Assembly: GCA_041183125.1 (NCBI GenBank)
Contig: JBEGMH010000079.1
Coordinates: forward strand, 1 to 22,207
DNA length: 22,207 nt
DNA from: JADJPL01 sp041183125
GTDB taxonomy: Bacteria; Bacteroidota; Bacteroidia; Chitinophagales; Saprospiraceae
Direction: 5' to 3'
Numbering within the stretch: the stretch's first letter is position 1; each line of letters begins with the position of its first letter. Below are positions 6,507 through 14,256 of the stretch, in pieces. The position numbers and the translations under genes are program-made. Under the pieces are notes generated by a model. That model had not been told where the DNA came from. It did not search any database and saw nothing but the letters and a program-made list of their open reading frames with translations.

Positions 6507-7299
6507 GCTCTGCCTGGCGGTATTGGTTTTTGCGGTGCTGGTGCCCCGTGCACAGAGCTCCTGGCCAGGCGATACGCTCTGGCAGGTCGAAGCCCCCATT
6601 GCTGCCGCTACGCTCGACAAAATCGGGCAGGCCTACCTCGTCCTGACGAATGGGGAGCTCCGGAAATACGACGATACAGGCCAGTTGAAGGCCATGTTTT
6701 CCCGTCGTGAATTAGGGCACTTGGCCCGCGTGGATATGAGCGATCCGCTCCAACCCATGCTTTGGTACCCGGACTACCAGACCCTTGTGTTTCTCGACCG
6801 CGCATTGACCCCCTATCACAGCATCCGTTTATCGGCAGAGGTCTTTCCCCAGCCGGCTGTGGTCGCGTTGGGCAGGGACAACTCCGTGTGGGTCTATGAC
6901 CGCTATCTGCACACCCTTTTCCGGATAGACCCACAAGGCAGGCGTACCGGGGCCAGTCAGGACCTCAGCCTCAACCATACCCCCCCTCGTGACCCCGCAC
7001 TGCTCGTGGCCCATACCGATGGGGTTTACTTAGCCGATCCGGCTACCGGGATATGGTACTTCGACCGACTGGGCCAATATCGGTTTACCGCCCCTATCCT
7101 TGGGGTTGACTTCTTACAGCCCTTGCCGGACCAAACCCTTCTTTTGCGCCAAAACGGTGCTTTTTTCATCTATTCCGGGAACCCCCTCGAGGCCCCGGTA
7201 GCCCTAAAGTTCCCTGTAGCGTGTATTGCTTTAAGTATCCAGGGCAGGAAAATCCTCGCGGCCACTTCCAAAAAAGCCTTGCTGCTGCAAAGACCGTGA
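6490..7299 (+). CDS. Exported protein of unknown function with propeller-like repeats
   Basis: The 269-residue product begins with a clear Sec signal peptide (MALRFR, a hydrophobic stretch to about residue 18, and a probable cleavage near PRAQS at 19-23). The remainder is rich in beta-strand/turn patterns such as LTNGELRKYDDTG, DNSVWVYDRYLHTLFRIDPQG and ATGIWYFDRLGQYRF. These read like blades of a beta-propeller (short W/Y/F-containing strands followed by D-x-x-G turns). I recognise no catalytic motif and no named family. The start at 6490 is chosen because it puts the signal peptide at the N-terminus and overlaps lpxH by only 17 bases; the in-frame ATG at 6436 would bury the signal. Translational coupling to lpxH is likely. 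It is probably periplasmic or surface-located. Confidence 0.72.
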   Translation: MALRFRLCLAVLVFAVLVPRAQSSWPGDTLWQVEAPIAAATLDKIGQAYLVLTNGELRKYDDTGQLKAMFSRRELGHLARVDMSDPLQPMLWYPDYQTLVFLDRALTPYHSIRLSAEVFPQPAVVALGRDNSVWVYDRYLHTLFRIDPQGRRTGASQDLSLNHTPPRDPALLVAHTDGVYLADPATGIWYFDRLGQYRFTAPILGVDFLQPLPDQTLLLRQNGAFFIYSGNPLEAPVALKFPVACIALSIQGRKILAATSKKALLLQRP

Positions 7300-7350
7300 T
7301 AGGATTCGTTTATTCTGGTCCAAAAGATCAGACATATCGAGGCAATACGC

Positions 7351-7358
7351 TATTTTTG
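7351..7358 (+). promoter_or_regulatory. Bacteroidota -7 box for the propeller/phosphatase lipoprotein gene
   Basis: TATTTTTG is an exact TAnnTTTG match and ends 30 bases before the ATG at 7389, in an 89-base gap after the preceding gene. No good -33 TTG/TTTG was found at the usual spacing, so the call rests on the -7 box and its position. Confidence 0.45.
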
Positions 7359-7388
7359 TATATGAGGACCACCTAAAACACGCATCGT

Positions 7389-9821
7389 ATGCTTCGCACC
7401 CACGCACTCTTACTCCTGGCCTTTGCCGCCCTTTTTTCCGCTTGTGACCAGCGCATGGCCAAAACAGAACCTACGGGAGAGGCCGCCGTACAGCGCCTTA
7501 CCCTACCCAACGGCTGGTCGCTCACTCCGACCGGCGAGCACTTGCCCCTGGGCGACTTTCCCCTCCAGCTCCTCATCGCACCCGATGGGAAGCGCGCTGT
7601 AGCTACCAACAACGGGCAAAGTAAGCACAGCCTGAGCCTCCTCGACCTCGAAAACAAAAAAGTCGTCGGAGAAATCACGGTGCCCAAAGCCTGGTATGGT
7701 CTGGCCTGGCACCCAAACGGCAAGCAGCTCTTCAGTTCAGGTGGGTACGACAACTGCGTGCGCGTGTACGACTACACCCCTGAACGCCTGGTTTTCCGCG
7801 ACTCCATACCCTTGGGGCGCGCTTGGCCAAAAGATACCATTTGCCCGGCGGGCATTGCCGTGGACACGATGGGCAAAACGCTCTACACCGTGAGCAAGGA
7901 CGGTAAACCGGGTCTTTTCATCGTAGATTTAGATAAAAAAAGCCTGGCCCGCCGCGTTGACCTTCCCGCGCAGGCCTACGCCTGTGTACTCTCAAAAGAC
8001 CAAAAAAAGCTGTTTGTTTCGATATGGGGCGATGCCTCCTTAGCCGTTTACGACCTGGGCGAGCAACGCATCACGGCTACCATACCCGTAGGCCTGCACC
8101 CTAACGAAATGGCAATCAGCCCTAATGGAAGCCTGCTCTACATCGCCTGTGCCGACGACAATGCCGTATCCGTGGTGGACCTCGAGTCCCTGCGGGTCAT
8201 CGAAACGATCACCACTTCGCTCTACCCCGACGCGCCCACTGGCAGTACCGCCAACTCCCTGGCCCTGAGCCCCGACGGGCGGACGCTCTACGTAGCCAAC
8301 GCCGACAACAACTGCCTTGCCGTTTTCGACGTCAGCAAAAAAGGGAAAGCAGCCTCCCAGGGCTTTGTTCCCACCGGCTGGTACCCTACCTCTGTTCGCA
8401 TATCCGGCGGTATGGTGTACGTGGCCAACGGCAAGGGCAATACGGGGTCTGTGCCCAACTCCAAAGGGCCTAACCCCCTCAAGCCGGGTGGTAATGGGCC
8501 GGACTACATCGCAGGACTGTTCAAAGGCTCCTTATCTATGTTCCGCGTGCCCAGCGCTTACGACCTGGCCCGTTTTACCCGCTTGACCTACGAAAACACG
8601 CCCTATTCCAAGGAGCGCGAACTGCGCACATACGGCGAGCCGGGCAACCCAATCCCTATGGAAGTAGGAAAGCCTTCGCCTATAAAATACGTATTTTACG
8701 TCATCAAAGAAAACCGCACCTACGATCAGGTGTTCGGCGACATACCGGAGGGCAACGGAGACCCCTCGCTCTGTATTTTCCCCGACAGCGTCACGCCCAA
8801 CAAGCACGCGTTGGCCCGTGAATTTGTACTCCTCGACAACTTTTACGTGGACGCGGAGGTCAGTGCCGACGGCCACAACTGGTCAACCGGTGCGTACGCC
8901 AACGACTATGTGGAAAAAACCTGGCCCACCAATTACGGAGGCAGGGGCGGTACCTACGACTACGAGGGCAGCAAAAAAATCGCATATCCCCGCAAAGGCT
9001 TCCTCTGGGACCAGGCGCAGCGGGCGGGGCTTTCCTACCGCACCTACGGGGAGTTTGCCAACCTCGACAAGAGCGCTGTGGAATCCCTGAAGGGGCATGC
9101 CAGTCCGCGGTTCCCGGGCTATAACCTCTCAATACGGGACGTGTATCGGTTTGAGCAGTGGCGCGCCGATTTCGATTCGCTCCTGCAGGCTGGTCAGGTA
9201 CCCCGGCTCAACATTGTCCGCTTTGGCAACGACCACACTGCCGGGGCAAGGGGCGGCGTCTTGACCCCCACCGCTATGGTGGCCGACAACGACCAGGCGG
9301 TAGGCCTTTTCGTAGAACACCTCTCCAAGAGCCCTATCTGGAAAGAGAGCGCTATTTTCGTGCTGGAAGACGATGCGCAAAACGGCTCCGACCACATAGA
9401 CGCCCACCGCTCCCCCGCTTTGGTCATCAGCCCCTACACCAAGCGCAAGCACGTCGAACACACCATGTACTCTACCGCTTCTGTGCTGCGCACGATCGAG
9501 CTCATCCTGGGCCTGCCGCCCATGAGCCAGTACGACGCGGCTGCCAGGCCCATGTACGCCTGTTTCAGCAAAACCCCCGATATGAAGCCGTTTACCGCAA
9601 GGCCGGCGGGGGTGAGCCTGGACACCCGCAACGCCCATAATACGCGGCTGTCCAAGCTATCCTATGCCATAAACCTCGACCGGGAAGACCAGGCACCGGA
9701 TTTGTTGCTCAACGAAATCATCTGGAAAACCGTGCGCGGGGAACAATCGGTCATGCCAGCGCCCCGGCGCGCCGCGTTTGTGCGCACAGCAAAGCTCGAT
9801 GAGGAAGAAGGAGAAGATTAA
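7389..9821 (+). CDS. Lipoprotein: YncE/YVTN beta-propeller fused to phosphoesterase (alkaline phosphatase-like) domain
   Basis: The 810-residue product has a lipoprotein signal peptide with lipobox FSAC (C19). Residues ~50-390 are a seven-bladed-type YVTN/YncE propeller, with repeated S-P-D/N-G-x-x-L-Y-V/I-A units such as SPDGRTLYVANADNN near 295-310. Residues ~430-770 form a phosphoesterase of the alkaline phosphatase/AcpA-PLC superfamily. Its likely metal or active-site blocks are VIKENRTYDQVFGD (E441, N442), DGHNWSTGAYANDY near 493-506, GNDHTAG (H616), and EDDAQNGSDHIDAHR (660-674; D661, D662, D668, H669, H673). I recall this architecture as the annotated family 'bifunctional YncE family protein/alkaline phosphatase family protein'. 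The enzyme probably acts in the periplasm or at the cell surface on a phosphoester; the substrate is unknown. It appears to be a single-gene unit with its own promoter. Confidence 0.9.
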   Translation: MLRTHALLLLAFAALFSACDQRMAKTEPTGEAAVQRLTLPNGWSLTPTGEHLPLGDFPLQLLIAPDGKRAVATNNGQSKHSLSLLDLENKKVVGEITVPKAWYGLAWHPNGKQLFSSGGYDNCVRVYDYTPERLVFRDSIPLGRAWPKDTICPAGIAVDTMGKTLYTVSKDGKPGLFIVDLDKKSLARRVDLPAQAYACVLSKDQKKLFVSIWGDASLAVYDLGEQRITATIPVGLHPNEMAISPNGSLLYIACADDNAVSVVDLESLRVIETITTSLYPDAPTGSTANSLALSPDGRTLYVANADNNCLAVFDVSKKGKAASQGFVPTGWYPTSVRISGGMVYVANGKGNTGSVPNSKGPNPLKPGGNGPDYIAGLFKGSLSMFRVPSAYDLARFTRLTYENTPYSKERELRTYGEPGNPIPMEVGKPSPIKYVFYVIKENRTYDQVFGDIPEGNGDPSLCIFPDSVTPNKHALAREFVLLDNFYVDAEVSADGHNWSTGAYANDYVEKTWPTNYGGRGGTYDYEGSKKIAYPRKGFLWDQAQRAGLSYRTYGEFANLDKSAVESLKGHASPRFPGYNLSIRDVYRFEQWRADFDSLLQAGQVPRLNIVRFGNDHTAGARGGVLTPTAMVADNDQAVGLFVEHLSKSPIWKESAIFVLEDDAQNGSDHIDAHRSPALVISPYTKRKHVEHTMYSTASVLRTIELILGLPPMSQYDAAARPMYACFSKTPDMKPFTARPAGVSLDTRNAHNTRLSKLSYAINLDREDQAPDLLLNEIIWKTVRGEQSVMPAPRRAAFVRTAKLDEEEGED

Positions 9822-9916
9822 TCGGTTTGGGAGCCTTTTTCAGCCGTTTACCGTTTATTTATTGGTTTGTAGTAGGTAAAGAAGAATAAAAAGGATTAAA
9901 AAAAGTTTTTTCAATT

Positions 9917-9937
9917 CAAAAATGCTTTGCATTTTTG
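9917..9937. terminator. Candidate terminator hairpin after the phosphatase gene
   Basis: CAAAAATGC at 9917-9925 and GCATTTTTG at 9929-9937 pair perfectly around a TTT loop. The stem is AT-rich with a T-run on its 3' arm. It lies 96 bases after the stop at 9821. The flanking gap 9822-10087 is AT-rich and otherwise shows no gene or clear promoter that I can support. Confidence 0.4.
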
Positions 9938-10087
9938 CTTTAGGGTACTCGTGCGGAGGTACGGGAAAAGCCCTTTTTCAACGCTGTCATATTTTGTGAG
10001 TAAAAAGTAAATTATCCTTTTTAAACGGATGTATCAAAAATTGGTAACCGCCAAATCCTGAACAATCTGTGCATAAATGGCTGCACC

Positions 10088-10252
10088 ATGCTGAAAAAGA
10101 AAAAAGAACCCAAAAAGAAAGACCATCTGGTAGGCAACGACCAAGTCAACGCCGACGCCAAGCTCAAGCGCAAGAAGATGATGGCCCAGGAGAAACCTAA
10201 GTACAATAACTCAAAGCACTGGCTCTTGCAGAATGAAGACGAACTAATGTAG
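10088..10252 (+). CDS. Small basic protein, 54 residues, unknown function
   Basis: An ATG-to-TAG frame encodes 54 residues with a strongly lysine-rich N-terminal half (MLKKKKEPKKKDH and KLKRKKMM at 25-32) and a more neutral tail (NSKHWLLQNEDELM). The composition suggests binding to nucleic acid or another polyanion, or to ribosomes; no named family is recognised. It lies alone between the propeller/phosphatase gene and the ATP-grasp-like gene, 293 bases upstream of the latter, on the same strand. Support for it being real: clean, non-random composition, a plausible position, and no competing real gene on either strand. Against it: short length, and no clear ribosome-binding site or promoter. 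It could be a conserved lineage-specific small protein or a chance frame. Confidence 0.5.
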   Translation: MLKKKKEPKKKDHLVGNDQVNADAKLKRKKMMAQEKPKYNNSKHWLLQNEDELM

Positions 10253-10409
10253 CCCTTCGGGAATCGGTGCCCTGGGCGAGGTGTTCCGTCTTTTGCCCAT
10301 CTTAGTAAAATATAATGCAAAATTAATGTCCGCCGCTTTACAAAGGTGTGCGAGATAGCTTTTATTTGCGTTGCTGAAAGAAGGGAGCAAAGCACGGGCT
10401 TTTTGTGAA

Positions 10410-10512
10410 GGGTCGGCGAACAGGAAGCTGTTGGCCTTGTTCGGCCCTCTCGCAGGGTTTGGTGTTGCCACGGGGAACATCTGCCTCCAGGCTCACCTGT
10501 GTTGCGCCCCGT
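10410..10512 (+). other. Structured leader region upstream of the ATP-grasp-like gene
   Basis: Two adjacent stem-loops can be drawn. The first pairs CGAACA (10417-10422) with TGTTCG (10438-10443), extended by outer GGG/CCC and inner GG/CC. The second pairs ACGGGG (10470-10475) with CCCCGT (10507-10512), then AACA with TGTT across a three-base bulge, with an inner GCCT/AGGC hairpin at 10483-10492. They end 33 bases before the start codon at 10546. A further weak hairpin (AAAGC/GCTTT) lies at 10389-10402. The gap 10253-10545 has no supportable gene. This could be a regulatory 5' leader or a small RNA; no known riboswitch class is recognised. Confidence 0.3.
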
Positions 10513-10545
10513 CTGTGCAACGTAACCAATTTTATTGTCCTCTAA

Positions 10546-12012
10546 ATGGGTATGGCACCACCTCTCCCCGACGCGCTTTCCTTTTCCGCACTCGTTCGAC
10601 CCGGGGAGTTCGAAGCGCACCGGCACTGGTATCCCAAAGCACAGCATGCGACCTTGCACACCACGCTGTCCTTTTTTTTCAACCTGGACATGGAGCGGAT
10701 TGTAAACCGCTACTGCCATCTCCATCCCAAAGTAAAGCCGGAGGCGCTGCACGGGTTATTGCAGTATCCCTGCCGGCATTTTCTGTGGGCAGGTGCCGAC
10801 CTGCTGAACGTCACGTCTGCGGGTGGGCGAAGGCAAATGGTCATCATAGAAAACAATTCCTGTCCTTCGGGGCAAAAATCCATGCCCTTACTCGAAGACC
10901 ACCAGGAACAAGGAGGTTACCGCCGCCTGATCGAGCGTACCTTTTTGCCCTATCTGCAACGCAAACGCCTGCCCGTATCCGGTGGCCTGGCCGTGCTGTA
11001 CGATAAAAATTTTATGGAGGTTTCCGGCTACGCCGCCGTCATAGCCGATGTATTTGAAGAGCCCGTTTTTTTTACCCCTTGTTTTGACGCCGCCCCCGAC
11101 CCGCCCTACCGTTTCCACGAGGGGGTGCTGCACGTCCGGGACGTACAAGGGCTTTGGCATCCTATACGCGCTGCTTTTCGCTACGTTACCCAGCGGCCCT
11201 GGGCGCGTATTCCCATACACACCAAAACCCGCATATTGAACCCCATGCTGGCTTGCCTCGCCGGTGGGCGCAACAAGCTGGTCGCTGCGAAAGCCTACGA
11301 TTTTTTCAATGCAGAATTGGAAAGCCTGGGGCTCAAAATCAATACACCAGAGACCATACGGGACGTGCGCAAAGAAGAAATACCGCTCTGGGTCAAGAAG
11401 ATGGGCGGCCAGGCGGTCGTAAAAATCCCCTACAGCAACGCCGGGCAGGGCGTTTTCACCATCGTCACAGAACGGGAGCTCCAGCAGTTTATGGAGCGTC
11501 ATTTTCTGTACGACCGCTTCATCGTGCAGAGCCTTATCGGCAATTACCAGTGGAGTTCGACCACGTCTTCCGGGAGGCTTTATCATGTGGGGACCATCCC
11601 CAACGCCAAAGGAAAGACCTACGTAGCCGACCTGCGCATGATGGTCAGCGCAACCGAAAATGGCATCCTACCCCTTTGTGTATATGCGCGGCGCGCCCGG
11701 AACCCACTCGAAGACCATATACAGGAGGGCAGCCAGTCGTGGGACATGTTGGGCACCAACCTATCCATCAAAAACCCGGACGGAACCTGGGACAGCGATA
11801 CCAACCGCCTCATGCTCATGGACCGCAAAGACTTCAACAAACTCGGTATTGGCCTGGACGACCTGATCGAAGCCTATATCCAGACGGTGCTTTCTACCGT
11901 GGCGATAGATAAGATGGCGGACACCTTGCTCAACCGACAGTCCCGTTTCCGCACAGGCTTGTTCAAATCGCTGAACGACGACCCTTCCCTTTTACATGAA
12001 ATATTGTTGTAG
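10546..12012 (+). CDS. ATP-grasp-like ligase of unknown substrate
   Basis: The 488-residue product shows ATP-grasp features but no close named family. K244 lies in a GGRNKLVAAKAYDFF stretch (241-254), and VVKIPYSNAGQGVFTIV (291-307) looks like the nucleotide-binding lysine strand plus the glycine-rich loop (K293, G300, G302). It is followed by an acidic/hydrophobic strand, YDRFIVQSLIG (322-332), in the place of the E-x-F-I hinge. YVADLRMMVSA (359-369, R364) and LGTNLSIKNPDGTWD (402-416) resemble the metal- and phosphate-binding C-terminal strands. The N-terminal IENNSCPSGQKS (101-112) recalls the E-N-N-x-x-P-S-G motif of circularly permuted ATP-grasp proteins. ATP-grasp enzymes join a carboxylate to an amine through an acyl-phosphate, so an amide- or peptide-forming role is inferred. 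It is cytoplasmic (no signal peptide). An internal start at Met3 is also possible. No neighbour identifies the substrate. Confidence 0.6.
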   Translation: MGMAPPLPDALSFSALVRPGEFEAHRHWYPKAQHATLHTTLSFFFNLDMERIVNRYCHLHPKVKPEALHGLLQYPCRHFLWAGADLLNVTSAGGRRQMVIIENNSCPSGQKSMPLLEDHQEQGGYRRLIERTFLPYLQRKRLPVSGGLAVLYDKNFMEVSGYAAVIADVFEEPVFFTPCFDAAPDPPYRFHEGVLHVRDVQGLWHPIRAAFRYVTQRPWARIPIHTKTRILNPMLACLAGGRNKLVAAKAYDFFNAELESLGLKINTPETIRDVRKEEIPLWVKKMGGQAVVKIPYSNAGQGVFTIVTERELQQFMERHFLYDRFIVQSLIGNYQWSSTTSSGRLYHVGTIPNAKGKTYVADLRMMVSATENGILPLCVYARRARNPLEDHIQEGSQSWDMLGTNLSIKNPDGTWDSDTNRLMLMDRKDFNKLGIGLDDLIEAYIQTVLSTVAIDKMADTLLNRQSRFRTGLFKSLNDDPSLLHEILL

Positions 12013-12019
12013 AGAGGCA

Positions 12020-12053
12020 GCCCGAAAAAGGGCGTAGCCCGTCTTTTGAGACG
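12020..12053. terminator. Pair of short hairpins after the ATP-grasp-like gene
   Basis: GCCC/GGGC (12020-12033) and CGTCT/AGACG (12040-12053, loop TTTG) form two small stems directly after the stop at 12012 and before the 3' end of the minus-strand mini-gene at 12109. They could terminate either of these convergent genes. The stems are short and no long T-run follows, so confidence is low. Confidence 0.28.
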
Positions 12054-12108
12054 ACAGGGGGAGCCTTTTCGAACCCTCAAGAAAGGCACCGCACGCTGCT
12101 CTTTGGCT

Positions 12109-12231
12109 TCAGGAGGCTACTTTCCAGATGCCAAAGATAACCGCGAGCCAGGCCAGGCCTTTGATGAGGAAAAATAAAAAGGCTGCTACCCCGAACTTTT
12201 TTAACAAAGCGAATCTTTTGTTAAGGCGCAT
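12109..12231 (-). CDS. 40-residue single-pass membrane mini-protein
   Basis: An ATG-to-TGA frame on the minus strand encodes 40 residues: a basic N-terminus (MRLNKRFALLKKFG) followed by one hydrophobic helix that includes FLFFLIKGLAWLAVIFGIW at residues 19-37. The K-K-x-G-x-x-x-F-L-F-F-L-I-K-G-L-x-W-L pattern matches tiny Bacteroidota proteins as I remember them, often unannotated or mislabelled because of their size. The positive-inside rule puts the N-terminus in the cytoplasm. The gene converges on the ATP-grasp-like gene and diverges from the YgiQ-type gene at 12334. Its function is unknown. The residue pattern is too ordered for a chance frame, and no other real gene overlaps it. Confidence 0.62.
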   Translation of the reverse strand: MRLNKRFALLKKFGVAAFLFFLIKGLAWLAVIFGIWKVAS

Positions 12232-12253
12232 GTGTGTTTCGTTTTGGCTGCAT

Positions 12254-12261
12254 TAGATTTG
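12254..12261 (+). promoter_or_regulatory. Bacteroidota -7 box upstream of the YgiQ-type gene
   Basis: TAGATTTG matches TAnnTTTG exactly, 72 bases before the ATG at 12334. No convincing -33 element lies at the usual distance. It sits between the divergent mini-protein gene (start 12231) and the YgiQ-type gene. The remainder of 12262-12333 is AT-rich leader without other recognisable signals. Confidence 0.38.
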
Positions 12262-12333
12262 CATAGTAAAGGTTTACACGTGAATTTTGTTCTAAATACC
12301 CTGTTTTTTGACAAAATATAAACAAAAGTCCCT

Positions 12334-14244
12334 ATGCTTGGCGAACGCCCCCTCACTGACTGGCTGCCCATTACCCGGAAAGAGGTAGAAATACGCGGCT
12401 GGGATGCATTAGACGTCATCCTGATCTCGGGGGATGCATACGTAGACCACCCGGCCTTTGGTACCGCTGTCATCGCGCGGATCATAGAGAGCGAGGGGCT
12501 GCGCATTGGGATTATCCCTCAGCCCAACTGGCAGGACGATTGGCGCGATTTCAAGAAGCTGGGCGCGCCCCGTCTGTTTTTTGGCGTTACCTCGGGCTGT
12601 ATGGACTCTATGGTCAACCACTATACCGCTGCCCGGCGCAGGCGCTCCACCGATGCCTATACGCCCGGTGGGGAGTCCGGGTTCCGCCCGGACTATGCCG
12701 TGAACGTATATACCAAAATCCTGAAACAGCTTTTTCCGGACACTCCCGTGCTCATCGGGGGTATAGAGGCCTCCCTGCGCCGGGTGACCCACTACGATTA
12801 CTGGGCAGATCGTTTGTTCCCTACCATACTGGAGTCCACCGGGGCTGACTTGTTGGTCTATGGGATGGGGGAAACGCCCCTGCGCGAAATCCTGCGCCTG
12901 CTCAAAAAAGGGGTGCCCTTTTCCTCGCTGACCACTATCCCCCAGACCGCCCTGTTGTGCGATGCCCAGGAGGCCCTTCCCTTGAACAAGAACTGGGAAA
13001 CGCTTTGGCTCAACCCCCACGAACGCTGTCTGCGCGACAAGCGCTGCTATGCGGAAAACTTCAAGCACATCGAGCAGGAGTCCAATAAAGTCAATGCCCG
13101 CAGGCTGGCACAAAAAGTAGGGGAGAAAACCCTTTTGATCAATCCTCCCTATCCGCCTATGACCGAAGCGCAGATTGATGCTTCCTTCGATTTGCCCTAT
13201 ACCCGCTTGCCCCATCCGAAATATGCCAAGCGGGGCACCATTCCGGCCTATGAGATGATCCGCCACTCCATCAATATGCACCGCGGTTGCTTCGGAGGGT
13301 GTAGCTTTTGTACCATATCCGCGCACCAGGGGAAATTTATTGCCAGCCGCTCGGAGGAGTCCATTCTGAAGGAAGTCGAAGCAGTAACCCAAATGCCTGA
13401 TTTCAAAGGCTATATAAGTGACTTAGGAGGACCTTCGGCCAATATGTACCGCATGAAGGGAAAGGTCCAGGAAATATGCGACCGCTGTGTCAGCCCTTCC
13501 TGTATACACCCGGTGGTGTGCAGTAACCTGGATACCAGCCATAAGCCCCTGACGGAGCTCTACCGCAAAGTAGATGCCCACCCCAAGGTCAAGCGTGCCT
13601 ACGTCAGCAGTGGTATCCGGTACGACTTGTTGGTAGAGGGCTATAACAAACAGGCCGACGGCAGTTTGGATGAGTACATGGAGCAACTCGTGACGAAACA
13701 CGTTTGCGGCCGCCTCAAAGTAGCTCCGGAACACACGTCCGATGCTACGCTGCGCATCATGCGCAAGCCCTCCTTCAAGCATTTCCACGAGTTCAAAAAG
13801 AAATTTGACGCCCTCAACCAAAAGCACGGCCTCAACCAGCCCCTCATCCCGTACTTCATCTCAAGCCATCCCGGCTCCCAGGTGGAGGATATGGCCAACC
13901 TGGCTGCGGAGACCAAAGACATGGGGTTCCGCCTGGAGCAGGTGCAGGATTTCACGCCGACGCCCATGACCGTCGCGACGGTCATTTACTATTCCGGCCT
14001 GCATCCTTATACCTTACAGCCCGTCTATGCCGCGCGTTCCGAAAAGGAAAAAAAGGGGCAGCACCTCTTCTTTTTTTGGTACAAACGGGAAAACCACCAG
14101 CTCATACGGGAGAAGCTGCAGAAATTAGGCCGGGAAGACCTGATTGTCCGCCTGGTGGACGACCAAAAGAAGTACCAGAAGCGGGAAATTATCAAGCGGG
14201 GGGCGCATCCTGAACGGCCTATCCGCAAGAAAGCCAAGCGGTGA
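12334..14244 (+). CDS. YgiQ-family radical SAM protein
   Basis: The 636-residue product belongs to the YgiQ family, which has an N-terminal B12-binding-like/UPF0313 region followed by a radical SAM domain. LPITRKEVEIRGWDALDVILISGDAYVDHP-type N-terminal sequence, GVTSGCMDSMVNHYTA near 85-100 and GGIEASLRRVTHYDYW near 141-156 are hallmark blocks. The iron-sulfur motif CFGGCSFC uses C319, C323 and C326 (CxxxCxxC), which bind the [4Fe-4S] cluster that cleaves S-adenosylmethionine. APEHTSD and the FTPTPMTVAT block follow, and the tail is lysine/arginine-rich. The substrate of the family is not established to my knowledge. The E. coli protein is longer (about 740), while Bacteroidota versions of this size are usual. 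It converges on the pentapeptide-repeat gene with 12 bases between stop codons. Confidence 0.92.
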   Translation: MLGERPLTDWLPITRKEVEIRGWDALDVILISGDAYVDHPAFGTAVIARIIESEGLRIGIIPQPNWQDDWRDFKKLGAPRLFFGVTSGCMDSMVNHYTAARRRRSTDAYTPGGESGFRPDYAVNVYTKILKQLFPDTPVLIGGIEASLRRVTHYDYWADRLFPTILESTGADLLVYGMGETPLREILRLLKKGVPFSSLTTIPQTALLCDAQEALPLNKNWETLWLNPHERCLRDKRCYAENFKHIEQESNKVNARRLAQKVGEKTLLINPPYPPMTEAQIDASFDLPYTRLPHPKYAKRGTIPAYEMIRHSINMHRGCFGGCSFCTISAHQGKFIASRSEESILKEVEAVTQMPDFKGYISDLGGPSANMYRMKGKVQEICDRCVSPSCIHPVVCSNLDTSHKPLTELYRKVDAHPKVKRAYVSSGIRYDLLVEGYNKQADGSLDEYMEQLVTKHVCGRLKVAPEHTSDATLRIMRKPSFKHFHEFKKKFDALNQKHGLNQPLIPYFISSHPGSQVEDMANLAAETKDMGFRLEQVQDFTPTPMTVATVIYYSGLHPYTLQPVYAARSEKEKKGQHLFFFWYKRENHQLIREKLQKLGREDLIVRLVDDQKKYQKREIIKRGAHPERPIRKKAKR

Positions 14245-14256
14245 CGCGGGCGGGGT

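Noticed and set aside
9901..9916. A-run/T-run AAAAAAAG-TTTTTT near 9897-9911 as a terminator
   Set aside because: The pairing is only A with T and lacks a GC stem; the nearby CAAAAATGC/GCATTTTTG hairpin is the better candidate.
10021..10752. Minus-strand frame of 243 codons across the gap before the ATP-grasp-like gene
   Set aside because: It overlaps both the small basic ORF and the start of the ATP-grasp-like gene, and its translation looks like read-through of non-coding DNA with no domain pattern.
12409..13392. Long minus-strand reading frame (327 codons) inside the YgiQ-type gene
   Set aside because: It is fully antisense to a gene with intact radical SAM motifs; long antisense frames are common in GC-rich coding DNA, and the translation shows no recognisable domain.
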